Positions 27,693 through 28,442 of a stretch of 28,442 nt of DNA are shown piece by piece. The notes below the pieces were generated by a model. That model was not told where the DNA came from, made no database searches, and saw nothing but the letters and a program-made list of their open reading frames with translations. Within the stretch, counting starts at the first letter, position 1, and each line of letters begins with the position of its first letter. The position numbers and the translations under genes were made by a program. The DNA is from a virus, in IMG/VR virus record IMGVR_UViG_3300025913_000092, positions 1-28,442 of that record; one strand, written 5' to 3'.

Positions 27693-27731
27693 GGTCGGTC
27701 CTGCGCCCCCCTGAAGTGCGCAGGACCGACC
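27693..27731 (-). promoter_or_regulatory. 14-bp perfect hairpin downstream of the capsid gene
   Basis: GGTCGGTCCTGCGC (27693-27706) and GCGCAGGACCGACC (27718-27731) pair perfectly around an 11-base loop, 8 bases after the capsid stop codon. Read leftward there is no real T-run (CTTACC). It would reduce or stabilise rather than fully end transcription, adjusting the excess of capsid mRNA over the downstream tail mRNA. Confidence 0.7.
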
Positions 27732-27739
27732 AGCTTGTG

Positions 27740-28442
27740 TTACGCCCAGGGAGTGGACGAACCGTTACCGTCCTTGGTCTGGAGACCCTGGAGCAGGCCG
27801 CAGTACTGCGGCGCGTTGAACACGAGCGCCCCGTACATGAACATGCTGTACCGGAACGACGCGTCGATCACGGGCCACGAGATGGACAGGTAGTCCTGAA
27901 CCACGACCTTCTCGACGACGTTGGAGACGTTGCTCCACGCCATCGGCAGGGTGTAGGACATCAGCAGGGCGGTGCCCTGAGACATCCACGGGTGGACCAT
28001 GAACTTGATGACCGAGCGGGTGATCGGGTTCTGGAACTCCGACACGGCCGCACCATCGCGGACGCTACCCACCTCGGACTGCTGGATGTTGATGCGGTAG
28101 GCGCCGTTGGAGCCCTTCGCGAGGATGTCGTCAGACACCCGCTGGATGTCGCTACCTTCAGCGATCAGCTCAGACGGGTCAGCCTTGAACGCCTGCATGC
28201 CGGTCGCGGCGTTGGTGCCGGACCACAGACCACCACACGCCGCGTTCAGGACGTTGCTGTTCAGCGTGTCCCCGACCGCGTTGTTGTAGTAGCCAGCACC
28301 CCAGTTCGTGGGGTACATGCTGCCGTCAGAAGCGTTGCCGGACAGAACCGAGATCAGGCCTTCCTGGTCGGTCGCGGCGTGCGTGCCCGTGTTCGAAGCG
28401 GGAGCCGCCCCGGTCGTGGGCAGAGCGCCCTGCACGGTGAAC
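27740..28442 (-). CDS. Major capsid protein, C-terminal part (cut by window edge)
   Basis: The reading frame continues through the right edge of the window, so only about the last 234 residues are seen, ending at TAA. Recognisable parts are LISVLSGNASDGSMYPTNWG, NSNVLNAACGGLWSG, ELIAEGSDIQRVSDDILAKG, the strand-rich centre FQNPITRSVIKFMVHPWMSQ, NVVEKVVVQDYLSISWPVID, and the end SFRYSMFMYGALVFNAPQYC. The long beta-hinge-like strands and the position before connector genes fit an HK97-fold capsid protein of actinophages. The internal GTG at 28435 is not a credible start because coding sequence continues upstream. Confidence 0.8.
   Translation of the reverse strand, partial: FTVQGALPTTGAAPASNTGTHAATDQEGLISVLSGNASDGSMYPTNWGAGYYNNAVGDTLNSNVLNAACGGLWSGTNAATGMQAFKADPSELIAEGSDIQRVSDDILAKGSNGAYRINIQQSEVGSVRDGAAVSEFQNPITRSVIKFMVHPWMSQGTALLMSYTLPMAWSNVSNVVEKVVVQDYLSISWPVIDASFRYSMFMYGALVFNAPQYCGLLQGLQTKDGNGSSTPWA

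Overview
This window is most likely a stretch of the genome of a tailed siphovirus (free phage or prophage) of an actinobacterium, probably Streptomyces or a close relative. The reasons are a complete siphovirus head-to-tail gene order with a very long tape measure gene, a WhiB-family protein (a family restricted to actinobacteria and their phages), a DUF1906/Rv2525c-like lysin, many GTG starts, and GTGA, ATGA and TAATG stop/start overlaps. No integrase, repressor, portal or terminase gene is visible, so lifestyle cannot be decided. Both ends cut a gene: an HNH endonuclease at the left and the major capsid gene at the right.

Layout. (1) Bases 1-2483 run leftward: replication-initiator-like protein with an embedded HNH domain, a G39P-like helicase-loader candidate, a small protein, a WhiB-like regulator and a partial HNH nuclease. 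(2) Bases 2556-4539 run rightward: a Rad52-type annealing protein and a Cas4/RecB-like nuclease with two small proteins, ending in inverted repeats and a hairpin. (3) Bases 4719-7682 run rightward: small accessory genes, a strong promoter followed by about 250 bases of structured non-coding leader, a tRNA-like element without a usable anticodon loop, and a DUF932 protein, closed by a strong terminator at 7687-7720. (4) Bases 7726-28442 run leftward as one nearly continuous, overlap-coupled late operon. Read from the right it encodes the major capsid protein, three cysteine-rich zinc-finger-like small proteins, connector and tail-completion proteins, tail tube, tail assembly chaperones, tape measure, tail hub, lectin-like and fibre-like proteins, two lysins, a holin candidate and, beyond a terminator hairpin, a DEDD exonuclease.

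How the parts fit. The two early groups supply replication (initiator, loader) and recombination (annealing protein plus exonuclease). The late operon builds capsid and tail. The tape measure carries an NlpC/P60 peptidase and a lytic transglycosylase that would open the wall during DNA entry, and the DUF1906 lysin, cysteine-peptidase lysin and holin act at exit. The tail-tip genes share a recurring docking-like module, and the two lysins share a C-terminal module, so domain shuffling has been active.

The least explained part is 4893-5476: a consensus-like promoter, a leader with several long perfect helices and GNRA-like loops, a 34-codon ORF, and a 66-nt element with a perfect tRNA T-arm and acceptor stem but a 4-nt anticodon-arm loop. 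This is the best candidate for something undescribed.
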